The position numbers and the translations under genes are program-made. Under the pieces are notes generated by a model that was not told the origin of the DNA, made no database searches, and saw only the letters and a list, made by a program, of their open reading frames with translations. Source: Anaeromassilibacillus senegalensis (lineage in GTDB: Bacteria; Bacillota; Clostridia; Oscillospirales; Acutalibacteraceae). From it: a stretch of DNA of 64,000 bases. This document shows, in pieces, positions 8,107 through 17,263 of this stretch (positions within the stretch are counted from its first letter, which is position 1; each line of letters starts with the position of its first letter). Location: positions 418,148 to 482,147 of the forward strand of contig NZ_LN868535.1 in the NCBI RefSeq assembly GCF_001261775.1, in the 5' to 3' direction.

Positions 8107-9232
8107 GTGAATATATATCCCAACGAAATCAGACAGCCGAACGGCTGCTGCTGCCCCTGCCCCTGTCCTGTTCCCTGTCCCGGGCCGACGGGACCTACCG
8201 GCCCAACTGGGCCAACCGGACCGACCGGGCCGACGGGTACAGGAGCAACGGGGCCGACCGGACCGACCGGGCCAACGGGGGCAACCGGCAGTACCGGCGC
8301 AACCGGGCCGACCGGTACAACAGGCCTGACCGGCGCGACCGGACCGACGGGGCCAACCGGCGCAACCGGCTTTACAGGCTGTCTCTTCTACCCCTCTCGA
8401 TGGGTATAAGAGACCGGGTCTAGGACACCAATTCATCTTTTATCCACATCTGGACGTGAATAAGGCACGGGGCCCAACCGGTTGGGGGGGGGGAGCGGCC
8501 GGGCCAGCGGGAGCTACCGGCGCGACGGGTGCGACCGGTTCCACGGGGCCAACCGGCACAACGGGCGCAACTGGATCCACGGGGCCGACTGGCGCAACGG
8601 GCATAACCGGAGCCACGGGGCCGACCGGCACAACGGGCATGACCGGTTCCACGGGGCCAACCGGTGCAACAGGCATGACCGGAGCCACGGGGCCGACCGG
8701 CGCAACCGGCGCGACCGGCGCGACCGGACCGTCAGATAATACGAATTCTGGCTGTTGCGCCTGCAAAGAGCAAATGAGAAATATCATCCAACAAATTATC
8801 ACGCTATATCCAAATAACAACCTGTTTGTGACTTTGGACAGCGGCGATGCGGTTGTTGGACTCCCCGGCTCTTTGATATTGGGGCCAGACGGCCGCACCG
8901 GTGTATTTCAAGTGACAAATCCGCAGGATTTCCCGCAGTATTTGTCTATATGCAGTATCGACACGATTAGAATAGACAACGCAACGTATAATGACGCCAT
9001 TGTTTATCTGCCAGAACCGACTCCCGTTCCAACAGACTGCTGCGCTGATTGCGAAGCAACCATTCGTTCTCTTTTGCCTGTCGGAACCAACGCGAATATC
9101 ATAACAAGTACGCAGCCCCCAACAGTGGGAACGGTCATAAGAAATGAATACGGCATGATCGTACTTGCCAATGAAACGGCTGCCACTATAACCTTTATAT
9201 CATCCTGTAGTATCGATCTGTTTTACACTTAA
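8107..9232 (+). CDS. Collagen-like (BclA-type) spore-surface protein, frame interrupted
   Basis: It starts at GTG 8107 ([13 protein letters not shown]) with AGGGAGG upstream; the paralogue at 9390 begins MNIYPNE, fixing the start. A Cys/Pro segment ([14 protein letters not shown]) leads into Gly-Pro-Thr/Gly-Ala-Thr triplets. The frame hits a stop at 8407-8409 in an odd stretch (about 8379-8472), then the triplets resume in another frame from about 8473 to 8734. The C-terminal domain (about 8735-9232) begins [21 protein letters not shown], a motif I associate with clostridial exosporium collagen-like proteins, and ends [10 protein letters not shown]. It is probably one protein, a glycosylated trimeric filament on the spore surface. 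The interruption looks like an assembly artefact because it resembles sequencing-adapter ends; see findings. Confidence 0.72.
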
Positions 9233-9240
9233 AACGATCA

Positions 9241-9285
9241 GCGGGCGGCTTCTGGAACACGTTGCAGGAGCCGCCCGCCCTTTTT
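9241..9285 (+). terminator. Terminator of collagen-like gene 1
   Basis: GCGGGCGGCT at 9241-9250 pairs with AGCCGCCCGC at 9269-9278, followed by TTTTT at 9281-9285. Confidence 0.8.
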
Positions 9286-9329
9286 GTCCGGGCCGCATGC
9301 CGGTGCGGCATTTTTCCTGTGACCATATC

Positions 9330-9389
9330 TCCCTTTCCGCATATTCTGATAATAAGGACAGTTATCTTGTTTGACAGGGAGGTTTTGCA
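9330..9389 (+). promoter_or_regulatory. Conserved upstream element of collagen-like gene 2
   Basis: Matches the element at 8048-8106: TCCCTTT, GCATATTCTGATA, AAGGACA, then AGGGAGG and TTTTGCA directly before ATG. A sigma E/K-like -10 is inferred. Confidence 0.45.
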
Positions 9390-9864
9390 ATGAATATCTA
9401 TCCAAATGAAAGCTTGCAGAAGAACTGCTGCTCGCCCTGCTATGTCCCCTGCCCGTACCCCGGGCCGGAGGGGCCAACCGGCCCAACCGGGCCGACGGGG
9501 CCAACGGGACCTGCCGGAGGGCCAACCGGGCCGACCGGATCGACGGGAGCCACCGGCGCGACCCCCCGACGTGGTGATCAACCAGCCCGGCGTTTACCAG
9601 GCGACGTTCCAGGCGACCGCCACACCGGCCCCCGGCGCCACGATTCCGGCGACGGCGACGGTCCGCCTGTACCAGGACGGCGTCCCCGTGCCCGGCGGAA
9701 CGGCGACGCATACGTTTACCTCATCCAACGAGATTGCCACGTTGTCCTTCAGCATCCCGTTCCGGGCAACGGCTACGCCTTCCAATATCACGGCGGTCGT
9801 GGAAACGGACGACATCACCTTTGAGAACACGGCAATGACCGTGGTCCGCTTGGGCGACGCATAA
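9390..9864 (+). CDS. Collagen-like spore-surface protein 2, frameshifted in a C6 run
   Basis: It starts MNIYPNESLQKNCCSPCYVPCPYPGPEG, then a short run of Gly-Pro-Thr triplets (about 9465-9560). The frame then changes at the CCCCCC run 9562-9567. One C fewer would continue into PPDVVINQPGVYQATFQATATPAPGATIPATATVRLYQDG...ITFENTAMTVVRLGDA, ending at TAA 9862-9864. That C-terminus looks like a compact beta-rich domain of the TNF/C1q-like kind that caps BclA-type filaments. As given, the frame is broken. A homopolymer sequencing or assembly error, or slippage-based switching, could both explain it. It shares its promoter region with collagen-like gene 1. Confidence 0.68.
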
Positions 9865-9902
9865 CCGCTTCACCAGACATGCAGCCAAACACACAACCGA
9901 TG

Positions 9903-9937
9903 AAAAAAGCCGCTCCAGAAAATGGAGTGGCTTTTTT
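9903..9937 (+). terminator. Terminator of collagen-like gene 2
   Basis: A perfect 15-bp stem, 9903-9917 with 9923-9937, A-rich on the left and ending in TTTTTT. It probably works in both directions. Confidence 0.8.
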
Positions 9938-9991
9938 CGCGCGTTCGCGCTATACTGAAAGAACAAATATGCCTGTAAAGGGAGTGGTGAG

Positions 9992-10039
9992 GTGAAACGC
10001 TGCATAGCAGTTGCTGGAATAGCCGTCAAAGCCAAATAA
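9992..10039 (+). CDS. Possible short leader ORF ahead of the Vat-like gene
   Basis: GTG at 9992 with AAGGGAG upstream opens a 15-codon frame (MKRCIAVAGIAVKAK) ending 18 bases before the vat-like ATG and before its AGGAGGA. Short translated leaders are known ahead of some ribosome-drug resistance genes. No attenuator stem was identified, so this is tentative. Confidence 0.3.
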   Translation: MKRCIAVAGIAVKAK

Positions 10040-10057
10040 AAAACAGGAGGAATTCCC

Positions 10058-10687
10058 ATGGCTGTTCCAGAAAAAATTTATCCGCGCACCAACGACCCGG
10101 CGACGGTCTATTTAAAACCGGTGATTACCAACCCCAACATCCTTGTGGGGGAGTACACCTTTTACAACGACTTTGTTTCCGACCCCACGCAGTTTGAGAA
10201 GAACAACGTCCTGTACCACTATCCCGTCAACGGCGACCGCCTGGTGATCGGCAAGTTCTGCTCGATCGCCTGCGGCGCAAAATTCCTGTTTACCAGCGCC
10301 AACCACGCGCGCAAATCGCTGTCCACCTTCCCGTTTCCCATCTTTTTTGAGGAATGGGGGCTGGATCAAATGGACGTCGCGTCCGCGTGGGACAACAAGG
10401 GCGACATCGTGATTGGAAACGACGTGTGGATTGGGTACGAGTCCGTGATTCTGTCCGGCGTCCACATCGGCGACGGCGCGATTATCGGCACGCGGGCCGT
10501 GGTCACAAAAGACGTGCCGCCGTACACCATTGTCGGCGGCGTCCCGGCCAAACCGATCAAAAAGCGGTTTGACGAACCGACCATCCGGCGCTTACAGCAG
10601 CTCAACTGGTGGGACTGGCCCCCGGAACGGATTCAGCGCTTCCTGCCCCAGATCATGAACGGGGAAGTGGAGCAGCTGCTTCCCTGA
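10058..10687 (+). CDS. Vat-like streptogramin A / xenobiotic O-acetyltransferase
   Basis: 209 residues, ATG preceded by AGGAGGA at 6-7 bases. The left-handed beta-helix hexapeptide pattern is clear ([14 protein letters not shown], then [57 protein letters not shown]). The loop [10 protein letters not shown] carries His83, the catalytic base position in Vat enzymes (VatD His82). The N-terminus ([26 protein letters not shown]) and C-terminus ([11 protein letters not shown]) also fit Vat/CatB-type XATs. These acetylate streptogramin A or chloramphenicol; many chromosomal relatives have unknown substrates. It acts as a cytosolic trimer (family knowledge) and is transcribed alone. Confidence 0.82.
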   Translation: MAVPEKIYPRTNDPATVYLKPVITNPNILVGEYTFYNDFVSDPTQFEKNNVLYHYPVNGDRLVIGKFCSIACGAKFLFTSANHARKSLSTFPFPIFFEEWGLDQMDVASAWDNKGDIVIGNDVWIGYESVILSGVHIGDGAIIGTRAVVTKDVPPYTIVGGVPAKPIKKRFDEPTIRRLQQLNWWDWPPERIQRFLPQIMNGEVEQLLP

Positions 10688-10724
10688 GGGGCGCGTTTCC
10701 GTATCAACCCTGCAAAAAGATGGA

Positions 10725-10761
10725 GCAGGTACGCCAATGCGCGTGCCTGCTTCGCTTTTTT
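10725..10761 (+). terminator. Terminator of the Vat-like gene
   Basis: GCAGGTACGC at 10725-10734 pairs, with one wobble, with GCGTGCCTGC at 10741-10750, followed by TTCGCTTTTTT. The rest of the gap to 11055 contains only the promoter below. Confidence 0.7.
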
Positions 10762-10897
10762 GTTCCCGCGCCCAGCGGCCCATTCCCGGGCGGCAGAACG
10801 CGGGGCATTCCATCTGCAAGGCAGTAACCGCAGCTTTTTCAAATTGGCGAATTTATACCAAATAGGGGAAAGAACGGCACAATCCGTCACATTTGAA

Positions 10898-10926
10898 TTG
10901 CATTCGGCAGGTGGGAACGGTATAAT
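10898..10926 (+). promoter_or_regulatory. Sigma-A promoter of the GGDEF/EAL gene
   Basis: TTGCAT at 10898-10903, a 17-bp spacer and a perfect TATAAT at 10921-10926, leaving a leader of about 120 bases before the ATG at 11056. Confidence 0.7.
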
Positions 10927-11055
10927 GGTTGCAATACTGCCGTTATGATTCGGCAACGCAACCATATTCAGCAGGACCCCGTAAGGCGCGGAAAGGAAAA
11001 CGGAACTCCTGTCCCCCTGCTTTTCTCAAAAAGATGATAGGAATGATCGTACATT

Positions 11056-13767
11056 ATGAAAAAGAAAATGATCCCCGTGACCTTATTGGCCGTATTGCTT
11101 TTATCGGGAATATGGTTACTGTTGTCTGTACGCAATATCCATGGCAGCGCCCGGGCCGCCAACTGCACCGGCATGGTGCGCGAGGCATCCCAGCTGCTGG
11201 TCAAGGAAGAACTGTACGGAGAGCCAAACGACGCGCTGATCGACCGTCTGGACCGGATGATCGACGAGCTGGTGACCGGAGAAGGGGAAAACAACCTTGT
11301 CAAACTGGCCGATCCGGGCTATCAAGCCGCGCTGGGGACGCTGAGCGGGAACTGGCAGGCGCTCAAAAATGAGATTTTGCAGGCGCGGCAGAGCGGCAGC
11401 CAGGAGGCGCTCTACCGCCTGAGCGAAACGTTCTTCCAGGACGCCGACCGGGCGGCGTCTCTGGCGGCGGCATATACAGAGAAGCAGGCGCGCCAGGCGG
11501 CGATGCTGTTTTATGTCCTTCTCGGCCTGATCGCCGTGGGAACCTGCGTCTTCGCCGCTTATGCATATCAAAACCGCCGGACGCGCAGGCAGGCGGAGGC
11601 CGCCGCCGCGGACAAACAGAAGGAAAAAGAGACGCTGGAAAAAATGGCCGCCGCGCTCCACTCGCCGCTGGACGATCTTTCGGAACTGATGTACATAGCG
11701 GATCTGGAAACCTACGACCTGCTGTTTTTCAACAAAGCGGGCCTGCGGAACTTTGAACTGGATTCGTATGAGGGCAAAAAGTGCTATCAGGTGTTAAGAG
11801 GGCGGGACACGCCCTGTGAAGCCTGCAGCTCGCATGTATCCCCCGACGGCGACACCTACACCTGGGAGGACACCAACCCCGTCACAGGCCGCCATTATGT
11901 GTTGAAGGACCGGGAAATCCTGTGGGAGGGCCGCCCCGCGCGGCTCGAAATTGCCTTTGATATCACAGAGGCGGAAACCGAAAAGCAAAGCCTGCGGTAT
12001 ACCCTGAAAATGGAAGCCCTGATCATGGACTGTGTGCGCACGCTGTACCAGGGGCACAAGCCGGCGGAAACGGTCCCCAAAATTCTGGAGAGCCTGGGGC
12101 AATTCCTGGACGCGGAGCGAAGCTATATTTTCCTCGTCCACGACGGCCTCGCCTACAATGATTTTGAGTGGTGCAAACCGGGCATCACGCCGCAGCGGGA
12201 CAACCTCCAGTCACTGCCGCTCTCCTTCTTCGACAGCTGGATGCCCCGGTTCAACCGGCGGGAATGCGTCCTGATTCCGGATCTGGAGCTGTTGAAAGAG
12301 TCTTCCCCGGAGGAATACGAGATTCTGCACAGCCAAAATATCCACAGCCTGGTGGCGGCCCCCATGGAATGCGACGGCGTCTTCTGCGGCTGTCTCGGCG
12401 TTGACAATCCGCCGCGGGAACGGCTGACCTATATCAGCACCATGCTGCAAACCCTGTGTTATTTCCTGATGCTCTCTATTAAACGCGCGGAGGATGAGGA
12501 GCAGCTCTCCCGCCTCAGCTTCCACGATACGCTGACCTCCTTCTTTAACCGCAACCGCTTTATCAAGGATTCGGATGCGCTGGAAAACTCCCATATCCCG
12601 GTGGGCGTCGTCTATCTCGACGTCAACGGCCTCAAGGATATGAATGATAAACGAGGGCACGCATACGGCGACAAGCTGCTGATGGAAGCGGCCAGGCGGC
12701 TCAAAGAGGTATTTTATAACGCGGACCTTTACCGGATCGGCGGCGACGAATTTGTTGCGGTCTGCCGGTATATTGAGGAACAACGATTCAACGAGCAGGT
12801 GCAGGAGCTGAAAAACCGGTTCCAGCAGGGCAGCGACTGCTGCGCGGCAATCGGCAGCCAATGGTGCGCGGCGCTTCAGGACATGAACGAAATCACCTCG
12901 CAGGCCGACGCGCGCATGTATGAGGATAAAAAGCTGTTTTATCGAAAAAATCCAACGTCCAAGCGCTACCGGCACCAAAGCGACGACCTGCTGGAGCTTT
13001 CCAACCCCAATATTTTGGAATCGGAGATCAATAAAAACCGTTTTGCCGTCTACATGCAGCCCAAAGTCTCTTCTGTCGACCGCACGGCAATCGGGGCCGA
13101 AGCGCTGATCCGCTATTACTCCGAAGCGGGCGTTCCGGTCCTGCCCGGCAGTTTTTTGCCTCTGCTGGAGGAGGCGGAGACGATCAGCCAGATCGACTTC
13201 TTCGTTTTTGAATCGGTCTGTTCCCGGATCAAACGATGGCTGGACACGGGGAAAGAGGTCTATCCCGTCTCCATCAACTTTTCCCAGCACTCGCTGGCCC
13301 AGCCGTCCTTTGTCAAACAAATCAGCGCCATCTGCGAAAAATACGAGGTCGCGCCCAGGTTTTTGGAAGTGGAAATCACAGAGATGGTTCTGGAATCCGG
13401 CGAATACGACCTGCTGGATTTGATCCATCAGCTGCGGCGGGCCGGTTTTATCGTCGCCCTGGCTAACTTTGAAACAAGCGCCGACGGGGTCCATTTCCTG
13501 AGCTCCGCGGAATTTGACGTTTTAAAGCTGAACAAAGCGATGATTGTAGACGTACTGCAAAACCTCGACACCATCTCATCCATTGTGGATATCTGCCATG
13601 AAAAAGGCATACGGCTGGTCGCGGAGGGGATTGAAACAGAAGAACAGATGTGTGAACTTTGCAAATGCGGCGTGGAGCTGCTGCAGGGCTTCCTGTTCAG
13701 CAAACCGATCTCCATGGAAGAATACGAGGAAAAGTATCTGTCCAAGCCGCTATTAAAAGAGTCTTAA
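11056..13767 (+). CDS. Membrane GGDEF-EAL cyclic-di-GMP protein with degenerate EAL site
   Basis: 903 residues. TM1 about 5-24, extracytoplasmic helical region about 28-163, TM2 about 166-190, a PAS-like part about 205-310 (CYQVLRGRDTPCEACSS), a GAF-like part about 335-475, GGDEF domain about 485-635 and EAL domain about 650-890. The GGDEF motif (562-566) is intact, so diguanylate cyclase activity is expected; the upstream RxxD inhibitory site is absent (YNAD). In the EAL domain, EAL (682-684), INFSQ, EITE, KLNK and EGIE are kept, but the two aspartates of DDFG are Ala803-Asn804 (ALANFET). These aspartates bind the catalytic metals, so phosphodiesterase activity is probably lost and the domain may only bind c-di-GMP. 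It is a lone gene with its own promoter and terminator; a c-di-GMP riboswitch lies at 24.4 kb. Confidence 0.93.
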   Translation: MKKKMIPVTLLAVLLLSGIWLLLSVRNIHGSARAANCTGMVREASQLLVKEELYGEPNDALIDRLDRMIDELVTGEGENNLVKLADPGYQAALGTLSGNWQALKNEILQARQSGSQEALYRLSETFFQDADRAASLAAAYTEKQARQAAMLFYVLLGLIAVGTCVFAAYAYQNRRTRRQAEAAAADKQKEKETLEKMAAALHSPLDDLSELMYIADLETYDLLFFNKAGLRNFELDSYEGKKCYQVLRGRDTPCEACSSHVSPDGDTYTWEDTNPVTGRHYVLKDREILWEGRPARLEIAFDITEAETEKQSLRYTLKMEALIMDCVRTLYQGHKPAETVPKILESLGQFLDAERSYIFLVHDGLAYNDFEWCKPGITPQRDNLQSLPLSFFDSWMPRFNRRECVLIPDLELLKESSPEEYEILHSQNIHSLVAAPMECDGVFCGCLGVDNPPRERLTYISTMLQTLCYFLMLSIKRAEDEEQLSRLSFHDTLTSFFNRNRFIKDSDALENSHIPVGVVYLDVNGLKDMNDKRGHAYGDKLLMEAARRLKEVFYNADLYRIGGDEFVAVCRYIEEQRFNEQVQELKNRFQQGSDCCAAIGSQWCAALQDMNEITSQADARMYEDKKLFYRKNPTSKRYRHQSDDLLELSNPNILESEINKNRFAVYMQPKVSSVDRTAIGAEALIRYYSEAGVPVLPGSFLPLLEEAETISQIDFFVFESVCSRIKRWLDTGKEVYPVSINFSQHSLAQPSFVKQISAICEKYEVAPRFLEVEITEMVLESGEYDLLDLIHQLRRAGFIVALANFETSADGVHFLSSAEFDVLKLNKAMIVDVLQNLDTISSIVDICHEKGIRLVAEGIETEEQMCELCKCGVELLQGFLFSKPISMEEYEEKYLSKPLLKES

Positions 13768-13770
13768 CGC

Positions 13771-13805
13771 AAAAAGGGCTGCCCGCATCGCGGGCGGCCC
13801 TTTTT
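13771..13805 (+). terminator. Terminator of the GGDEF/EAL gene
   Basis: GGGCTGCCCG and CGGGCGGCCC (one wobble) flank CATCG, with A5 before and T5 after, 3 bases past the stop. Confidence 0.8.
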
Positions 13806-13936
13806 CATGGACTCAAAAAACGCAGGCTGGTTGTACCGCGGCGTACCCGCTAAAACCGGCGGGGCAGGACGGTTTGCGCCGCAGCCCTTGTCCAGCCTTC
13901 CATTCCCGCCCCGCATCAGCGGGTGCGTGGCCGCAC

Positions 13937-14503
13937 TTACTCTTCCTGATAAACAAAACAGTCTTTTACATGGTCATTTACCATGCCTGTGGCCTGCATG
14001 AACGCATAGACAATCGTCGAACCAACAAATTTAAAGCCCCTCTTTTTCAGATCTCTGCTGATTTGGTCCGAAAGCGGCGTTGTAGCCGGGATGTCCTCCA
14101 TCCTTTCCCAATGATTTTTTACCGGCGTATGGTCCACGTATGCCCATAGGAACGCATCAAAGCTCCCGCATGTTTTCTGCACTTCCAAAAATGCTTTGGC
14201 ATTCGTCACGGCGGCGTTCACTTTCAGGCGGTTTCGGATGATCCCCTTGTTTGCCAGCAGCGACTGTATTTTTTCTTCCTTGTAAAGCGCAACCTTACCC
14301 GGATCAAATCCATCAAAGGCTTCCCGGAACGCCTCCCGCTTTTTGAGGACGGTAATCCAGTTAAGCCCGGCCTGCATCCCTTCCAAAACCAGCATTTCAA
14401 ATAACTTGTGATCGTCGTGTACGGGCCGTCCCCACTCATTATCATGGTAATCTATGTATATGGGGAGATTTCCCGCCCACGCGCATCTTATTTTTTCACA
14501 CAT
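13937..14503 (-). CDS. tag: DNA-3-methyladenine glycosylase I
   Basis: 188 residues from the ATG at 14503 (AAAGGGA upstream), the usual Tag length. MCEKIRCAWAGNLPIYIDYHDNEWGRPVHDDHKLFEMLVLEGMQAGLNWITVLKKREAFREAFDGFDP is the family signature. Cys7 and His20 at the N-terminus and the His and Cys of NDHVKDC near the C-terminus are placed as the zinc ligands of E. coli Tag. The enzyme removes 3-methyladenine from alkylated DNA to start base-excision repair. It is a single gene between the two signalling loci, convergent with the GGDEF gene and downstream of the sensor kinase on the same strand. Confidence 0.93.
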   Translation of the reverse strand: MCEKIRCAWAGNLPIYIDYHDNEWGRPVHDDHKLFEMLVLEGMQAGLNWITVLKKREAFREAFDGFDPGKVALYKEEKIQSLLANKGIIRNRLKVNAAVTNAKAFLEVQKTCGSFDAFLWAYVDHTPVKNHWERMEDIPATTPLSDQISRDLKKRGFKFVGSTIVYAFMQATGMVNDHVKDCFVYQEE

Positions 14504-14670
14504 AGCGCCGTCCCTTTCCCATCCATTTTTTGATATCGTACCATATTGATTGTGACATGTACAGGTCAAGTTTATCGATTTTTTCTGGATATGTCCCACG
14601 CACCCGGTTTTTGTGGAATCTGGTATCGCAAGCTCATCGCAGAAAATCACCGGATTTTGACAGACGGGAA

Positions 14671-14702
14671 AGGGCCGCCCGCAATGCGGGCGGCCCTTTT
14701 TT
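14671..14702. terminator. Hairpin downstream of the hybrid sensor kinase
   Basis: An 11-bp perfect stem, GGGCCGCCCGC 14672-14682 with GCGGGCGGCCC 14686-14696. It has six T on the plus strand but only TTT on the minus strand. It sits 27 bases beyond the kinase stop codon, so it may serve the kinase despite the weak tract, or work in both directions. Confidence 0.55.
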
Positions 14703-14728
14703 GCTGCTGGCACCGCTCAAATGCTGTT

Positions 14729-17242
14729 TTAAGCAAGGGGCGCCATTTTTTCGTTCAGCACCTGATATAAGCGCGCCAGGTCAATCGGTTTGGCAACATG
14801 GGCGTCCATGCCCGCGTTTTTGGCCGCCAGGACATCCTCCGCAAACACGTTGGCTGTCATGGCGACGATCAAAATACGCTTTGCCTGCGGATGGCCGCAG
14901 GCTCGTATTTCTCTGGCGGCCTCATACCCGTTCATGACCGGCATTTGGATATCCATCAGGATCGCATCATAACAGCCGGGCGCGGAAGCGGCAAATTGCT
15001 CCAGCGCCTGCTTCCCGTCATGGGCGGTATCCACCTTCGCGCCATATGCGGAAAGAAGCTCCACGGCGATTTCCCGATTGAGCTCATTGTCCTCCGCCAG
15101 CAGGAGCCGCCTGCCCGCAAAGGAATTTTCATCCAGAGACACCGCCTCCGGGGCAGCGGCTTCCTGCGCCTCTCCTTCCTGCATGGGCAGGTCCAAATCC
15201 ACCATAAAGGCAGCGCCTTGCCCGGGCGCGCTTTTCAGTGTGATCTGGCCGCTCATGGCGGAAATCAGATTTTTGGCGATGGCCAACCCCAGGCCGGTCC
15301 CCTCGATCTGGCGGACCACCTCTCCGGGCGCCCGCTCAAAGGGGGTAAAAATATGTTTCTGCGTTTCCAACGGGATCCCGATGCCGTTGTCCGCAACCGT
15401 AAACCGGAAGGTCACGGAACCCGCACGCTGCTCCTGTTCCTGTGCGGTAAAGGAAACCGTTCCGCCCTCCGGCGTAAATTTCACCGCGTTCGATAGCAGA
15501 TTCATAAAGATTTGATTCAGGCGCAGCGTGTCGCCCACCAGCTTTGTATGACGGACGTCAACGGTAAACGTCAAAGTCTGTTCTTTCGATTCGCACTGCG
15601 GCCGCAGAAGCGCCTCCAGCCCCTGAAGCAATTCGGAAAGGTCGAATGGTTCGCTGACCAGCGCCAGCTTGCCGCTTTCAATTTTGCTCATGTCCAGCAC
15701 ATCATTGATGAGGCCCAGCAGATGTCTGGAGGAAAGGTCGATTTTATTCAGGCAGTCCAGCACCCGCGCCCGGTCGTCCAGGCTCCGTTTTGCAATGGCG
15801 GTCATCCCCACGATGCCGTTCATGGGCGTGCGCATATCGTGGGACACACTGGAAAAGAAACTGCTTTTTGCGGCGTTGGCCTGCTCAGCCGCTACGACGG
15901 CAGCCGCGATCTTCTCCCGGTCCTGATGCTCCTGCGTCACATCCGTGACGGCATAGAGGCATTTCGGTTCCCCGCCCAGGAGGAACGGGCAGATCAATAC
16001 TTTCAGCCACATATCCCGATGAAGCCGGTCGTTATAAGTGTGCATCTCCCGCTGGCATCCCTCCGCCGGCCACGGCTCCCACAAAAGCGCCTGCAGCTTA
16101 TCCCTGAATGCGCTGGCCCGCTCCTGCTGCGCTTCCTTCTTCAGGAACTCTTCGGCGGAAACGCCCAGAATCCGTCCGCTGTTTTCAAACACATAATCCG
16201 GCGCGGCGGCCTTGTTGTTGAGGATGAAGATAACCGTATCCGTATTCTCCGAAATCGCCTGATAGATGTTCAAAAGAAAGCGGTCGTTTTCCTTCTGTTT
16301 GCGCTGCATGGACCAGTAGAAAAGCGAACCGGCTGCCAACGCCGCAATCACAACGGCGATGATAATGGAAGCCATGACCATCGCTGTCCGGATAATCTGG
16401 GCCCCGTCCTTTTCTACCGCGTCCAGAGAGACCACCGTAACAAGCTGCCAGTGCCGCTCCTCCTGTACCGGCTCAAAGCAAAAGAGCTGTTCCTTCCCAT
16501 CAACACAGAAGACCACGGACCCGGTCGCCCCTGCGTCCAGCGCCTCAATAAAACGCTCAATTTTCTCATCGGAATTATCGGTATGTGCCAGAACATTGCG
16601 GATATTTTCATAGACCTGCTCATAGCTGTAGCGGACCGGCGGGATGACGATTTTACCGTTCCGCCCCAGAATATAACTGTACCCCTCTCCCAGATAGGTG
16701 GTTTCGCCGCAGGCCTTCTGCATGGAATCCGTGGGAAGGCTGGCATAGAGGATCTGACCGTTGAAAAGGACCATCCCAAACAGAACGATGCGGTCCCCGT
16801 CCACACTGATCAGGGTATTCGACATGGCAAAGCCGTCCGCCGCCGTCTGCCGTGCAAAGTCGGCTGGGATTCCTTTTAACAAATACGCGTCGGCTGACCC
16901 ATATATTGTATTGCCCTGCCGGTCAATGATCGTCAAACCGGTGAGCGTGTAGTCTTTGTCAAACCGTTCCAGCAGGGAAGCCGCCGTCTGCCGGTCCAAC
17001 GTTTCAAGAGAGGCCGCCAGGCTGCGCAGGTCCTTCTCCGCCTCTTCCAGAATGGCGGCAAGCATCTGGCTTTTGCTGTTTGTAATCTCCTGAATCACCT
17101 GGACCGTGGTGCTGCGTACGTTGGAACGGATCCCCTGGATGGCTATGATGCCGACCAGAAAAGAGCCTATAAATGAAGCGGCTATCACAACAGCGAGTAC
17201 GATCCGCCAGCACGGATTCCCTTTCCGCTTTTCCCTCTTCAA
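14729..17242 (-). CDS. Hybrid sensor histidine kinase / response regulator
   Basis: 837 residues. TM1 about 12-34, an extracytoplasmic sensor domain about 35-283 of dCache-like layout (coiled start, LTGLTIIDRQGNTIYGS, YSYILGRNGKIVIP), TM2 about 285-309, a PAS-like part about 325-440, HisKA with the phospho-acceptor His468 in SHDMRTPMNG, HATPase_c (NGIGIP, GTGLGLAIAKNL) and a C-terminal receiver domain with Asp764 in ILMDIQMPVMNG and a late AKP lysine. All catalytic motifs look intact. There is no separate DNA-binding output, so the phosphate probably passes to a partner encoded elsewhere. It starts 21 bases after the solute-binding lipoprotein gene, in the same operon, which suggests that the lipoprotein delivers or monitors its ligand. 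Confidence 0.93.
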   Translation of the reverse strand: MKREKRKGNPCWRIVLAVVIAASFIGSFLVGIIAIQGIRSNVRSTTVQVIQEITNSKSQMLAAILEEAEKDLRSLAASLETLDRQTAASLLERFDKDYTLTGLTIIDRQGNTIYGSADAYLLKGIPADFARQTAADGFAMSNTLISVDGDRIVLFGMVLFNGQILYASLPTDSMQKACGETTYLGEGYSYILGRNGKIVIPPVRYSYEQVYENIRNVLAHTDNSDEKIERFIEALDAGATGSVVFCVDGKEQLFCFEPVQEERHWQLVTVVSLDAVEKDGAQIIRTAMVMASIIIAVVIAALAAGSLFYWSMQRKQKENDRFLLNIYQAISENTDTVIFILNNKAAAPDYVFENSGRILGVSAEEFLKKEAQQERASAFRDKLQALLWEPWPAEGCQREMHTYNDRLHRDMWLKVLICPFLLGGEPKCLYAVTDVTQEHQDREKIAAAVVAAEQANAAKSSFFSSVSHDMRTPMNGIVGMTAIAKRSLDDRARVLDCLNKIDLSSRHLLGLINDVLDMSKIESGKLALVSEPFDLSELLQGLEALLRPQCESKEQTLTFTVDVRHTKLVGDTLRLNQIFMNLLSNAVKFTPEGGTVSFTAQEQEQRAGSVTFRFTVADNGIGIPLETQKHIFTPFERAPGEVVRQIEGTGLGLAIAKNLISAMSGQITLKSAPGQGAAFMVDLDLPMQEGEAQEAAAPEAVSLDENSFAGRRLLLAEDNELNREIAVELLSAYGAKVDTAHDGKQALEQFAASAPGCYDAILMDIQMPVMNGYEAAREIRACGHPQAKRILIVAMTANVFAEDVLAAKNAGMDAHVAKPIDLARLYQVLNEKMAPLA

Positions 17243-17263
17243 CTTGCAGCACCCCCATTTCCA

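Noticed and set aside
8107-8734. Short periodic repeats that might be a CRISPR or tandem-repeat array
   Set aside because: The 9-base period encodes Gly-X-Thr triplets of a collagen-like protein; there are no spacers and no cas genes.
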